Source of the DNA: Euphorbia lathyris
Lineage: Eukaryota > Streptophyta > Magnoliopsida > Malpighiales > Euphorbiaceae
Length of the DNA stretch: 64,000 nt
Assembly: GCF_963576675.1 (NCBI RefSeq)
Contig: NC_088919.1
Location: 44,228,501 to 44,292,500 of the forward strand
Direction: 5' to 3'
Part shown: positions 45,282-57,324 of the stretch, piece after piece
How the letters are laid out: every line of letters starts with the position of its first letter
Numbering within the stretch: position 1 is the first letter of the stretch
Notes under the pieces: model-generated
What the model was told of the DNA's origin: nothing
The model's input: only the letters and a program-made list of their open reading frames with translations
Databases searched by the model: none
Position numbers and translations under genes: made by a program

Positions 45282-45630
45282 GATGTGCGAATAGCAAGCA
45301 AAGGGGGCATGATGATGTGACGTGCGAATAGTGTACATAGGGTGATGTGTGAATAACAAGGAGATTTGGATGCTAAACAAACACTGAGCTGGATGGTGTG
45401 GACTAGTGTATGGGCATAGAGCCAAGCTTGAAGAACAGAATGATTACTGATTACAAATCTACTTGGTAATCAATCTGATCTTCAATGTTGGCTCCATGCC
45501 TCTCCAGTACTCCACGCCATCCAACTCCAGTGTTTGTTTAGCATCCAAATCTCCTTTGTTGCTATTCGTGCATCACGCTCCCCCTTGTACGCTATTCGTA
45601 CATCACATAATCATGCCCCTCTTGCACGCT
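45282..45630. repeat. Long imperfect hairpin inside the CACTA element
   Basis: The left arm contains GGAGATTTGGATGCTAAACA and AACACTGAGCTGGATGG; the right arm holds the complement TGTTTAGCATCCAAATCTCC and CCATCCAACTCCAGTGTT. Arms of roughly 150 bp surround a centre that itself pairs (GAGCCAAGCTTGAAG / CTTCAATGTTGGCTC). It lies directly behind the E2 stop codon. A transcript reading through the captured gene would carry this hairpin. Confidence 0.75.
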
Positions 45631-47310
45631 ATCCTTTTTTTGTAATACAAAGTAGACAACTTATTCAAGTAGACATATGTATATTCAAGTGACACAGAAC
45701 ATGCTATATAACAAGTAGACAACTTATTCGTGTATACATGTCTATTCCTTAATTGTTATAAAACTTGTGCTGATAGCATCATAAATCCATCACTATACTT
45801 CACTAACACATAACATGCTATATGTATATTCAAGTGACACAACTAGCAACAGGTTCATACACATACTTCATAGCAATACACATACACAACCATTGTTTAT
45901 CACATACTCATGTCTAACTATTATATATACAAACGAATTCAGTAAATGGAAATTCCTATACACACAACCATATGTTGTAGGCATGAACATTATTTCACGT
46001 AATGAACATTCATAGGATAAGAGTATTCCCATATGTTGTAGCCATCTCTTCCGGGACACAGAACATGCTATATGATACTTGAAAGCTTCTTACTATGTAC
46101 CTACCACTTGGATTGTACAGTTTATGATGAAGTGAGCACGGTGATGAAGTGTATGATATTGTCACCACAAGCTTAGTCATAAACTTGTGTTGTTAGAATC
46201 ATACAACCTCATCACCATGTTAAGTACTTTTCCATAAGCATACCGACCAAGTGACACGATACATAGTGATGGAGATTTAGTTGACCATATGACTATGCTT
46301 ACTTGGTGACCATGCTTCATACATGCAAGCTTCATATTGTTTATCACATACTCATGTCTGACTAAGTTATATACAAGTAGCACTAAGCATGTTCACACAC
46401 ATAAACAACACCATGTTGAATGCTTTTCCATAGTTTATCACATACACAGAGTCAGTTCTAAGCTTCATAACAATACACATAAACAACACCATGTTGAATG
46501 CTTTTCCATAGTTTATCACATACTCAGAGTCAGTTCTAAGCTTCATAGCAATATACATAAACAACACCATGTTGAATGCTTTTCCATAAGCATACCAAGC
46601 CAATTGACAAGATACATAGTATGGAGATTTAGTTGACCATATGACTATGCCAAACACAATACTCAATTGACACAAAACATGCTGTATATGTATATTCAAG
46701 TGACACAAATAGCAACAGTTGACTATATCATCATACTTATAGTCAGTTCATAAATATACTTATAGTCAGTTCTAGCTCCCTAAATAGAACATAAACCATA
46801 AGTTTCATAGCAATACGTATACACAACTATAGTTTATCACATACTCAGAGTCAGTTCTAAGCATGTTACATACAACTAGCACTAAGCATGTTCATACACA
46901 TACTTAGAGTCAGTTCTAGCTCCCTAAACAGAACATCAACCATAAGCTTCATAGCAATACACATAAACAACACCATGTTGAATGCTTTTCCATAAGCATA
47001 CCAAGCCAAGTGACACGATACACATTCACTGTACTCAAGGCATATACAAAGTAGCATTAAGCATATTGATAGACATACTCATAGTTAGTTCTAGCTCCCT
47101 AAACAGAACGTCAACCATAAGCTTCATAGCAATACACATACACAACCATAGTTTATCCCAAATGAATTCAGTACATGACAATTCCTATACACAACCCTTT
47201 ATGACATACTCATGTCTAACTAAGGCATACAACCACATCATACATGCAACCAACATAACAATATATGTACTCAACAAGTTAAAGAAATCTTCCCATACGT
47301 TGTAGGCATG
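45631..47310. repeat. Tandem and interspersed repeats of CACTA internal DNA
   Basis: Units of about 75-80 bp, built from 'acacataaacaacaccatg', 'ttgaatgcttttccatag' and 'tttatcacatactcagagtc', are arranged in tandem at about 46395-46600 and recur to 47180. No real gene; the ORFs follow the repeats. Such arrays are common next to the ends of CACTA elements. Confidence 0.7.
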
Positions 47311-48044
47311 AAACCATCTCTTCCATCAGCCGTCCCATATACTTCAGCACTCTTGCGTACTATCCCTGCAACTAAAAAGAGCAATATTTACATATGTCAG
47401 CATCACGAACTATATATTGCCCTAGGTTAAAAAAGATAAAGACCAGAGATCTAACCTTTTCAACGATATAATAGATATCGTTTCCAGCTGCTGAAATCAA
47501 CATACAATTAGTAAACCAGATGAGGAAAAGGAATTGTAAGAAACAATGAAACTCTAATACATCTAGGAACGAAGTAATTATGGCTTACCATTACCTAGTT
47601 TTAACCCAGTAAGCAACCGGCCGAAGATAGCCAAGGAGAGGGGTGTGAGAGATGAAGACGAGCTGCACGAAACCTAGTTAGGGATTTGGAATGAGAGAGG
47701 GGTTTATATATGAGCTGAAATTTCAGTCAAACAGATTGAGCGCGATAAGTTTTCGTTGGCTGCGTAAGTGAAAATTTCATTGCCGGTTTTTATGTTTTCC
47801 GCAAACGATGACAGTTATTTATAACGACCGTCATCTAATGATTATGTAAATTTTGACTTAAACGCGCGCTTTTTATAAATGACAGACTTGTGTCATCGGA
47901 AGGCCACAACGAAATTGAGTTGATTTAAACTTACGCTTTAAGATAACAGAATTTTAATATACTGTCACGAAAAACAATCAGACGATACGAAAACAAATCT
48001 TTGTCATGTATATTGTGTCATGTGAAAGGAAAAATGGCATAGTG
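47311..48044 (-). promoter_or_regulatory. Right terminal region of CACTA element with promoter-like sequence
   Basis: On the minus strand CATATATAAACC at about 47703-47714 is followed by a leader-like pyrimidine-rich stretch and then a possible donor near 47590 (GGTAATGGTAAG). This could be an old promoter of a captured or transposon gene directed inward. No coding exon could be assigned. The last 230 bp hold 'gatgacag'-type subterminal repeats. Confidence 0.3.
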
Positions 48045-48047
48045 TAT

Positions 48048-48995
48048 GCCTTTGTTTTGACATCTAGTGCATGCAACCGATGAAACATCATCACAACAAA
48101 TGAACATATAGTCTGTTGTTTGTTATTGTTCCCACGATGACAACAAACCAGGGACATCTAGATTAGTATCTTATCGCCTCACTGTTTCACTTAGTTGGAT
48201 CGTCAACCCATCAAACGTGAACAGATCACAAATAAAGAATACGATAATTAAAGGCACTATTTAGAGATAATGTCTCGGGACTAGATCATTCCTATAGTTA
48301 GTAACACAATAAACATTTTAGAGCCATTGGTAAATTTCTTTTATGATTAACTTGTATGTGATAGACTTAGCTATTAGTATTTTAATATATGTTTTTGTAA
48401 CTTTGTTAGTGACACATTAAATATGTTATATGTAATTGATGTTTGGAAAGTTCGATATGACAATTAAATAAGAATTAAACTTGATTTTTTAAATTTTAAG
48501 TAGGCATTACATCAATTTGGACCACTAAACTAAAGCTTCAAATTTAATTAGGACTTTAAATTATTAAAATTAGCAATCAAGTCCATGAATTAAGCAAAAA
48601 CCATCAATTGAATCTCTATCCTATCCTAAAATCAGAAACTGTGACTATTTGATATAGACTGTAATCATCTCTGTGCGGTTCAAAATGAGCTTGAGGAAGA
48701 TGGTCTGAAACTGTTCAACAGAATGATTTTCGATGAGGCCTCAATTGATGATTTCTGTTTAGAATGAGGATTCAATTGGTGATTTTTGCTTAATTGAGGG
48801 ACCTGATTGATGATTTTGATAATTTTGGATCTTAATTGATTTTGAAACCTTAGTTTAGGGAGCTTAATGGATATTATGCCTTTTAAGTAACATAGAATAA
48901 AATTGACAGGTTAAAAATGTTAGGGTTAAATTTGAACCAGAAACAAATTTGCCCTTATCCCTAGATTTACTCTTAAAACGCAGCGTTCCGAGTTG
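48048..48995. other. Intergenic DNA upstream of the SNAPc gene
   Basis: 48048 to about 48310 continues the repeat interrupted by the CACTA element. A stretch at about 48340-48480 (TGTAATTGATGTTTGGAAAG) recurs in similar form at about 58090-58240, so it is a dispersed repeat. Nothing coding. Confidence 0.45.
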
Positions 48996-49004
48996 CTATA
49001 AATA
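48996..49004 (+). promoter_or_regulatory. TATA box of the SNAPc subunit 3 gene
   Basis: CTATAAATA about 30 bp before the likely transcription start and upstream of a non-coding first exon that ends at 49215 (CACCAG|GTATTT). The ATG that overlaps this box at 49004 would lie upstream of the transcript. Confidence 0.6.
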
Positions 49005-49479
49005 TGCTCAAAAGTCTTGACCATTTCGATCATATATTGCCTTATAAACATTTCACCGGCCACCGACCACGGCGGCTACCCTCGATCTCCACCGGCGACA
49101 ATCAAGTTTCCATAGAAGCTCCGAAGTTCACTGAAGCCGATTGCAGCTCTGCTCTGCCACCACCGATCACAAGGAGCACCACCAATCCCAATTCTGCCAC
49201 CGCCACCGCCACCAGGTATTTTCTTTTTCCCTTCCTTAAGTTACTCTTTTGTTCAATTTCACTTCTTTTCAGCTGCAAGTTTGAATTAGTTTGTGCTTTG
49301 CTTAACGTTAAGAATTTTCATTTGCTTCCAATGCTTTTGTTTGCATTCCTTTGTGGACTTAAACTTCTTGTGGAAACCAAACCCTTTAATCGGAAAGTTT
49401 AGTCTTCAATTGAAAGAGTGATGGGATTTGAATATGAGTTGGGCCTTAACTATCAGCTAATAGCTAATCTTTTAGTTAA

Positions 49480-49690
49480 GTGGATTAATGGCATGGTATG
49501 AGAGTCTCTTTGACCAAGTGTGAAGGGTTCGAGTCCTGGCAAGATTGACCTATTTAACACATTTTCTTCCTATCTTAATATGAATTGGGACTTAACTATC
49601 ATTTAAGTTTTTAGTTCAAGCGGTTTCATGTCATGTTATCAGAGCCTGTGATCAAGGGTTGGATTTCCCTGTCAAGCCCATTTGTTCTAG
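49480..49690 (+). repeat. Degenerate SINE-like or primer-site-like repeats in SNAPc intron 1
   Basis: Two loosely similar stretches with 'ttttagttaagtgg', 'atcagagcctg' and 'gggttcgagtcc'. Related text appears in the long intron at about 52875-53110. These look like a common plant dispersed repeat with a box-B-like core; I could not define ends. Confidence 0.35.
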
Positions 49691-49793
49691 CTTTATTTCT
49701 GGTTTTCCTCCAAGTTCTGTTTTCAGAATATCAGTAATATATTCGTATTTCCATCTGTGTTGATTGTTTACTTTACTATTGCTTAGCTATTAG

Positions 49794-52700
49794 ATGATGA
49801 GTTCAACATCTGGAGATGGAGATGGAGTGATCAACGCATCTATTGTTCGTGGAGGGCCTATTTACATTAACAACTTTGTAGGCCCACTCACTAGGGTTCC
49901 TGAATTTGAATCTACTCTTCTTCATGAACTTGAGGTTTTCTTTTCATCTCTATTTTTTCTTCTTTATCTTGTGTATGATTTCATTTATACTGTTTGACAA
50001 ATTTGGCTGCTGTCCCTTTCCTTTAGGAATTGAAACTTGAACTGTGTGTGGATTCTTCTTCATTGTCCACTGACGAGGATATATTGTAAATTTTCTTTTT
50101 CTCCTCCTATGGTTTTGCTTATTTATATTATTTAGTGAAGACTTTCTTTCTATTTATTACAAATTATAAAAATTATTCATGGCAGGGTTGATGAGCTTAA
50201 AATGTTCAGTGACGAGGATTTGGTAGACATGGCCTTGAAGGAAACTTTGAAGGTATATTGCTTCAGTCTTTTTTATTTTATTTTTATTTTTTTTGTTGGG
50301 GGATCTTTGTTATTGATGTTTTGTGGTTTCTGACTTCAGGATGTGAGGCAGAAGGAAAGTTCCTTGAAGGCGTCTCAAAAGCACTCAAATCCTAGGTGCT
50401 TCTTGCGATTAAATTTGCCTTGTGCTTTCGTTTTGTGTATCCATTCACATCATTGAAATTTTACTGCTGCCATAGGCTGTCTTTTATCAAAATTCATACA
50501 ATTTGCTGGATTTTTTTTTATAAACTCCTCTTCATTTTTCATGTATGTACACATCTTAGCATGTATTCTTACAGAGAGATTAGGTTATCATCATTTCTTA
50601 CATACCAGTGAAGATCTAGATCCATCAAACATGAATTTCAAGGATCCTCTTTGTTTGGGAATATACTTCACTGTGCAATGGATGTTATATCTTTCTTTCT
50701 TTGTTCCTAGTCCTTCTATTTATGTCCTAAGGTGTTCCTTTTGTCCTTAGAGGAGAAAATGATCTTAGCTTGCCAAGCGATGGTAACTCACAATTGGAAA
50801 GTTCTGGAAGAGAAGGGGAAGCATCAACTGCTTTGGAATTACTTAATGAAGGGAACTGCTGCGATGCGACTCTTGTTGATACCAAGCCAAGTAAGAGAAG
50901 AAGATGTTTGAAATCATCAGAAGGATCCAAGTCTGGAACCAGTTCTAAACATGCTGTTGAGGTGTGTTACATGTTTTACCCTTTCTACTTTCAGTTTTCA
51001 CCCATGTGTTGGTACTGCTGCTAACAGTATCTTATTAAGATATGGTATGCAAAGTTTCAGTTGATTTCTAATTTTACGGACATTCATTTTGATCAATGAT
51101 TTGTTCATGTTACTACAATAAATTTATCTTATTTGCTTTTGCTTTATGGTTTTTACTTCCTCCCTTAATGCTGTGCTTTCAAGATGAGAAGAAGTGTAAT
51201 GCAACCACTAATTTTTGCATGTAGACACACATAGGACTAAATTAGTTGCAGTTGCTTAGATTAAGGAGGTTACAATATGAACATATATTAATGCCCTGTA
51301 GAATATATGTAGGAACAATATTTTCTAAATTTTCCCTCATTTGTGGTGCATGATCACCGATCTTATGTTCTATTGATGTACTTGTTATTCTTGAAATTTC
51401 TAGGAGAGTTGTCTAGTGAAGGCAGAGAAGGTCTTAAAAATCAAGCAAAAGCAAGATCAAGACAAGGCAACTGCCAGACTACATTCACTAAAGTTTGTAG
51501 ATACAAAATTTTGTAAGTCCGTGTGATTGATATAGCTCCTGTTATCTTTTGCTTACAATTGCCTTTTTTTTTTTTTTTTGGTCCCTTGCTAGTTGCAAGA
51601 TCAGCAAGACTTCTGTTTCAGCCCCAGAGGAAACTCAAGGGATGAAATGTCTTAGGTTTACAAATTCTGGGAAACAGGTGGCCTTCAGAATTATCTTTTA
51701 CTTCTTTCTACAAGTGTGGTCTAGATTATTATTCTTAATGCTCGTTTTTGTTCTTTGGTACTCTTTTGTCATATAAACACCAGCTGAAGCCCTCAGATCT
51801 TAAAGAACACAGAGCTGTGCAGCACCCTGACGTTGTTCTTTGCATTGAGGTTTACCATAACATACAACAATGGACAAAGGTATGGCTTTTGATTCTCTTG
51901 GTGATGCTAAAACTGTAAACAAATTATCTTTGATTTCTGTTTTGTTATAAATTAAGATCATGATGGTTCTACTTTCCTTTTAATTATGATCACCATTATT
52001 CAATCATTACTAGAGATGTAGGATAGCAAGAATGGAATAAATTATCTTTTAATATCATTAGCAGTTAACTGTGAAGCATGGAAATGCCATTTGGCTGGCG
52101 TTTCAAAGTTTCCCAATCAGAAACAAAGAGATGCTTAGGAACCATAATGAGACATATTTGGGCTCGTGTATCTAAATATAGAAAATAAAGAACACATTTC
52201 CTCTGTTTGGGGACCTGTTTTCAGCAGATACATCCCACTTGGATGGGTTTTCTAACCCTTCAAAACTTCCTGTTCCTACAGATGTGCGCTCCTACAAAAG
52301 CCAGCTCAGTCCTTGCTTTTTCACATAATTTTTCTGCTCTATCTCTTAGTCAAGGCTTGCGTCTTCTTTGTTTCTTCTGTTTGATGATTTCTTCAAGAGC
52401 CTTGCTGTCACCATCACTATTTAAAGTATTTCTGATTTCTCCTCTCTGAACTCTTTAGCCATGAAAAGGGACAGTTGGGTCTTGTTTCAGACTTTTTTTG
52501 GCAATTTTTTGGTTCAGTGGTGTTGATCCATCTAATTCTTAGGTTCAAAGGTGATACAGTACAGAGGACTTGTTTGAACACTTGATTCGTGATTAAAATT
52601 TAAAATTATAAATATGATTTAGTATTTCTTGCATTTTGGTTTTAGAATTTATCACTTCTTATATGTTAAACATCGTCTTTTATGGTTTTTGTACATTTTC

Positions 52701-53742
52701 ATTCTCTACTGTGGCTTGTGTTGTGTCACTTAGGCGCATGCTTGCTCTTTGCGCCTACCGCCAAGGCTCCAGGTCCCCCTTACGCCTTTAATAACTATCC
52801 CACTATGCCATTTTCTATTATTCTTCCTATTTATCTTTGTGAAAGATAATATATAAAAGCTATTATTTGGTCGTACCTACAAGTTTAAGCTTTTGGGTTA
52901 AATAGTTCCTTGACATTGTATTCAGAGCCTCTTAAACCAAGTGGTGGAGGATTCAAATCCTTGCGAACTTATGTATTAATGGAATTTCAGCACATGGTAG
53001 GATGAGCTTGTATTGTACATACTTAAAGCCTAAGGAGCATTTAGGTGTGTGTATATAAAAGCTATTTATTGGCCTTACCTATCAACTTAAGCTTTTAGGT
53101 CCATTGGGTTCTTGATAATCTGAATTCATGATAGTTATAAAGGATTAGATAGTCTAGATTAAGATATTAAATAATCATAAACCTCTTACTTTGAACTAAA
53201 GTATCTACACAGATTACTCTTTGCTGACCTACGATACTTTTGTTGCAAATATCATTTGGTAAGGTGTATCGTTGCATAGTTTCTGAGGTTGATGAGTGTA
53301 TGGTCAACTATCAAAGGTTTTAAGCTCAGTTTGATTTGTGAGAATATATGGAAGACAGTTTGATATATTTTTAGAGTTCCTAGGAAATCAGGGGAGGCAC
53401 AAGTTTGAAATTAGAGTGCTAATCAATTTTGCTTTACTTTGGCTTTCATAGCTTGTGTGAATCATATGATGTTTTTTTCATAAGATGGGCAGGTAGCTAT
53501 ATCCATTTTAGGCTGAGGAGTTCAATTGAGTTTTACGTTTTAATCTCCAAGCTTTGTTGCATAGTTCAGGCTTTTAATTTCAGTGTTATGTTTTGCTCAT
53601 GCTCTGGTGTGTTTTAATCTCCAAGCTTTGTTGCATAGTTCAGGCTTTTAATTTCAGTGTTATGTTTTGCTCATGCTCTGGTGTGTTTTGCCTTTCAAAA
53701 TCATTGAACTGCTGCTAGAGACGTAATGAACTTTTAGTAACG

Positions 53743-53788
<46 letters not shown>

Positions 53789-53790
53789 CG

Positions 53791-53833
<43 letters not shown>

Positions 53834-54816
53834 TTTCTGATTTAGTGTTGCTTACATTTTCCTATAGTTTTTCATGTAACGTTTTACTTTTGTTCCTGCA
53901 CATACAATTTATTGAATTTGGAATTATTCTATAGGCACAAGAGTTATTGGTCCTTGGTAGACAACCATTGACTGAAATAAGGGACAAAATTTATTGCATG
54001 ACGGACCAAGTGATGCAAAAGGCAGGGCAACATGATCCATCTGGGTATTTTCTTATAGAAGTAAGGTGTACTCATTGTTCTTTGACTTATTCTGAAGATA
54101 GTTTGTTGTCACTAAAATATATTGGAATGCACAAATGTAGGATGTGTTCTGCAACGATATGAGGGATCCATCTGCAATTGATTACAGTCAACCTATATTC
54201 GATTGGCTCAGAAACTCCAAAGATGAAGCTCTTAGAAAATGGGAGTGCATTGTAAGTGGCGAGTTGCAAAGAAAGCAGAAAGCGGTCATAGGTGAGGTAC
54301 GGAGTCCGCAGTTGCCTCCATTCAGACGTGTTGAAATGCGGAAGACTCGGTTTTGTGACTTGAGATTTCGTCTTGGTGCTGGATACGTCTACTGCCATCA
54401 GGTATGAAAATCTGCACATTTACCCTGTTGGAAATTATGGATGCAATATTTGGCAGCATCTTCTATGGCTTAATGTAGTTCAAATTTTTAGATGTCTTCA
54501 CCAATTTTTTGTTTGTTTGCCCTTTTTGCAGGGAGACTGCAAGCATACAATTGTTATTAGAGACATGAGATTGATTCATCCTGAGGATTCACAGAATCGT
54601 TCAGCTTATCCAATAGTAAGGTACCAAGTCAAGCTACGTGTCCAGAAATGTCAAATTTGCAAAATTTTCAGGGCCACAAAAGTGACAGTGGATGACAAAT
54701 GGACCGCATATAACCCCTGCTATTTCTGTAATGACTGCTATTACCTTCTTCACTACTCTGAGAATGGATCTTTACTGTATAGCGACTTCTCAACACATGA
54801 TTGTCTGCATGACTAA
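49794..54816 (+). CDS. SRD2: snRNA-activating protein complex (SNAPc) subunit 3, SNAP50/SRD2-like
   Basis: SNAPc binds the upstream element of snRNA genes in the nucleus and is needed for their transcription. Coding exons: 49794-49934, 50027-50085, 50186-50252, 50340-50395, 50751-50961, 51404-51492, 51593-51677, 51784-51879, 53935-54060, 54141-54401, 54532-54816; they keep one frame of 491 residues. The C-terminal third carries the SNAP50 zinc-finger region: [17 protein letters not shown] (about 398-414), CQIC (about 437) and CYFCNDC (about 460-466). The N-terminus ([15 protein letters not shown]) fits the plant orthologue; the middle, about 95-260, is poorly conserved and charged. The donor of exon 6 counted from the start codon (A|GTTTGT at 51493) is weak, and a consensus donor 20 bp on would break the frame. 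A non-coding exon lies upstream (about 49030-49215). Symbol given by similarity to the Arabidopsis gene. Confidence 0.88.
51880..53934 (+). other. Long SNAPc intron with repeats and AT microsatellite
   Basis: About 2 kb intron. A 74-bp tandem duplication begins near 53537 (TTTTAATCTCCAAGCTTTG) and is followed at 53749-53832 by two long (AT)n runs, each preceded by AACGAACAAC. The reading frames inside do not belong to the gene. Confidence 0.8.
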
Positions 54817-55256
54817 TTGCATAGTTGTCTTAGGTCGGTCTACATCTTGATCGTTACAAGCGAATGGCTGTTCATCTGAACTTGCAGTTTCAATTGCAGC
54901 AATAGATACTGTGATTATATAGTGATAAAGACTTATGATTTTGTAAAACTTTCAACTCCATAACACTGAATGCTTTTGGTAGAGTACATGATTGAGGGTC
55001 TTTTGCTGACTATTGTTTGCTTATGCCAAAACTTTTAATTAGCTTAGAGTGATATAAAAAAAAGCAATTCATTTATGTATTGCATCCTGAGGAATGATTG
55101 TACAATTCTTTATGTAAACTTTGTTGAAGCACTCATAGGTTGTTGCTGCATAATGACTGGGAAGCTCATAGACGACTGGAATCTCTTGTGGATGTGATTA
55201 ATGTGTGTTTGTGTGTATAGATACTGTTGTGAATCGTGATGTATTGATCTCTTGAT
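54817..55256. other. Space between convergent genes
   Basis: 440 bp between the stop codons of the SNAPc gene and the E3 ligase gene. It must hold both 3' UTRs, so transcripts may overlap. No distinct signal beyond AT-rich stretches such as AAAGACTTATGATTTTGT. Confidence 0.6.
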
Positions 55257-57324
55257 TCAAAGTCTATAAGTATGCAAATGTTTAGCCCATCTTCTAGCCA
55301 TGTAAGGATCATGATAATCCCAACTCTCCACGCTGCTCGTCCTCCCGCTAGTAGTGTCCACTTCGCTTTCCATCCGAGCAACAGTGTCGCCTTTATCCTC
55401 TAAATTTACCAGTCTCTCTCCAGTTATGCTGCACTCATCCACCCCACCCTCCATATAGCTGTACTTTACGCAAACAGAACCATGGTTGCCTAAGTCTAAT
55501 AAAATTCTCTTTTCGTCATTGCCTCTTAGCTCTCCAATCCTTATTACCCTGCCTTCCCCAATTCTCAATTGGACATCTGTAATGACACCACCGAGTAGTC
55601 GAATCAAGAACTCTTCAAATTCATGAATGACAAATCCATTTGAAGTGCCCAAGCCAAAGCGATGAATTGGGATAGGCAGTTGCATATTGATGGTGTGGTA
55701 TGATGATGTTGGACAATCAGATAGATGCAAGATACAGGTATGTGGATTCTTGTGAGCACGATCTTCAAGTATCTTAATTCCTTTGTTAACCCCTTCTGTG
55801 GGATCTGCTTGCCCAACAAAGAAAAGGCGCTCAATGACTTGGAGCGCGGTTCGCTTACCGCAGGAAGTCATGCGTCTCAAGGGGAAAACACGGGCAGCCG
55901 ATGGAGAGTAAGTGACAATGGCTAAACGATCAACTGGCCGCAGGGAGAATACAACCAATGCCATGGATTGCTTGACAAGTCTCAAATGAGGCCCGCTGGG
56001 GCTTGCAACCAAAACCAAGTCTATAGGTCTTTGGTTTGTTAATTTTACACAGAGATAAGAATATGGAGCAGCAGTAAGTTTCCTATGGGTAAAGAATGAT
56101 GGTGGTGGTGGTGGTGGAGGTAAGGGGACAAGAGAGAGGTGGAGGCGTGGATGATGAGGAGTGTGGTCAGGGACAGTATCAATGGGGTCATCATCATTGT
56201 AGCGAGCAGAGCGTAGGAAGGAGCGCCTGTGGACCCGGAAATTGGCTATGGAGTCATCAAGGATTTGGAAAACAGGGTCAGTTTGGTTACAAGAGAGGGG
56301 ACAGGGTTGGTTTAGGTTACGGGGAAGTTGGGTCCAATGGGCACGGCAGATAGGACAGGTTACACTCCCATGCCGGACATTGGATGAGATGCAGGCGAAG
56401 TGAAATGAGTGACAACACTGAGCTGTGAATATAGCCTGCCCTGGGCTGTTTCCTGTGCTGTATGTCAGAACTTCCAGGCATATTGCGCAGATGTTCTGCT
56501 TCCATCAAATCAACAAGGTAAACAAACGTCAAACATTTCTTCAAAGTCTTATTGTTATTTGGGAAGAATGAATTTAATTTTTACGAATAAAAATAATGCA
56601 ATTTTAAACCCTATGTTTACTGGAATGTGCCATTTTAAACCTCACCTAAGAAAAATGATTTTTTTTTATCACGTCAAATTTCATGTTCTAGCCACCCTAA
56701 TAAGTTTTGAAATTGCTGTTAGTGGAAAAAATGGGAAAAAAATGCATATTCATTAATGAGGTTTGAAACTCACCCATTAGAAGTTAAATTTTCTTTTGCA
56801 GGTAGAGGTAAAATCTACTCTTTTAGAATCACTATAATTGATTTTCAAAACTTTGTCAAGTAATTCACATTACAGAAGTAGGAAAGAGGAAATCTTTAAA
56901 ATGAAGTGTTCTTTTCTTTTAATTGTGGAACTGTGTGGTGTGGCCGAATATGAGCTAAGAAACAAAATAAAAGAAAAGGACAGAAAAAGTAGAAAGCATT
57001 GGATACCAAAAGTAAATGAAACGGTTATGGTGGAACTGGAGTTTTTTCAGAAAGCAAACCTTAGAAGGCATGCTAATTTCACTGTTGATGCAGCTTCTGC
57101 TTGATTCTGTTTGCTTTGATCTTGGTGGAGTTGAATCCCACTCCTGTTTGTTTAATAAAAAATCAGAAAATATATACAGAGTGTGTATATGAATTCAGAA
57201 TCAGAGAAGAACTTACATTGACAGAGGCAGAGGAGGAGGAGGAAGAGGAGGTAGAAGAAGAGAAGGAGGCGCAAGCAGCCACCACCATTTTCCTCGCAGC
57301 TCTTTTGAGTCCTCCGACTCCCAT
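55257..57324 (-). CDS. RING-type E3 ubiquitin ligase with VWA-like region (WAV3 family)
   Basis: Exon 1 is 57324-57217 (36 codons, ending in a Ser run and VN) and exon 2 is 56495-55257; GT-AG splice, in phase, 448 residues. The RING finger starts at residue 38 (CAICLEVLTY, then CCHSFHFAC and CPICRAHW, about residues 39-87), which would bind an E2. After a proline-rich linker a von Willebrand factor A-like region runs from about residue 185 (RPIDLVLVASPSG) through DRLAIVTYS, FPLRRMT, GVNKGIKILEDR and ILHLSD. Order and motifs fit the WAV3 group, which acts in root gravitropism and growth. The usual metal site DxSxS reads A-S-P-S-G here, so it is degenerate, and the protein is shorter than typical members (about 700 residues). 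The product may be functional but divergent. Confidence 0.85.

Larger units (their letters stand above)
42149..48044. mobile_element. CACTA (En/Spm) transposon, non-autonomous, with captured E2 gene
   Basis: Starts CACTATGCCAAAACC at 42149 and ends GGCATAGTG at 48044, with the 3-bp target duplication TAT (42146-42148 and 48045-48047) that is standard for CACTA elements. The subterminal zones carry short repeats around 'agatgacag', 'gatgacagtt' and 'ccgtcatc' in both orientations. No transposase was recognised. Cargo: a broken ubiquitin-conjugating enzyme gene, a nested solo LTR, a long hairpin and tandem repeats. Length is 5,896 bp, or about 4.3 kb without the solo LTR. Confidence 0.9.

Noticed and set aside
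46395..46640. Regular repeats that could look like a CRISPR array
   Set aside because: The units are 75-80 bp, adjacent and diverged, without unique spacers, and lie in a plant CACTA transposon.
49004..49402. 132-codon plus-strand frame upstream of the SNAPc gene as an upstream ORF or N-terminal extension
   Set aside because: Its ATG overlaps the TATA box (48996-49004), so it lies before the likely transcription start. A splice at 49215 to 49794 would also end the frame at the main start codon.
49480..49560. tRNA gene suggested by 'gggttcgagtcc'
   Set aside because: No acceptor stem, anticodon arm or CCA-side pairing could be found; it looks like a degenerate dispersed repeat.
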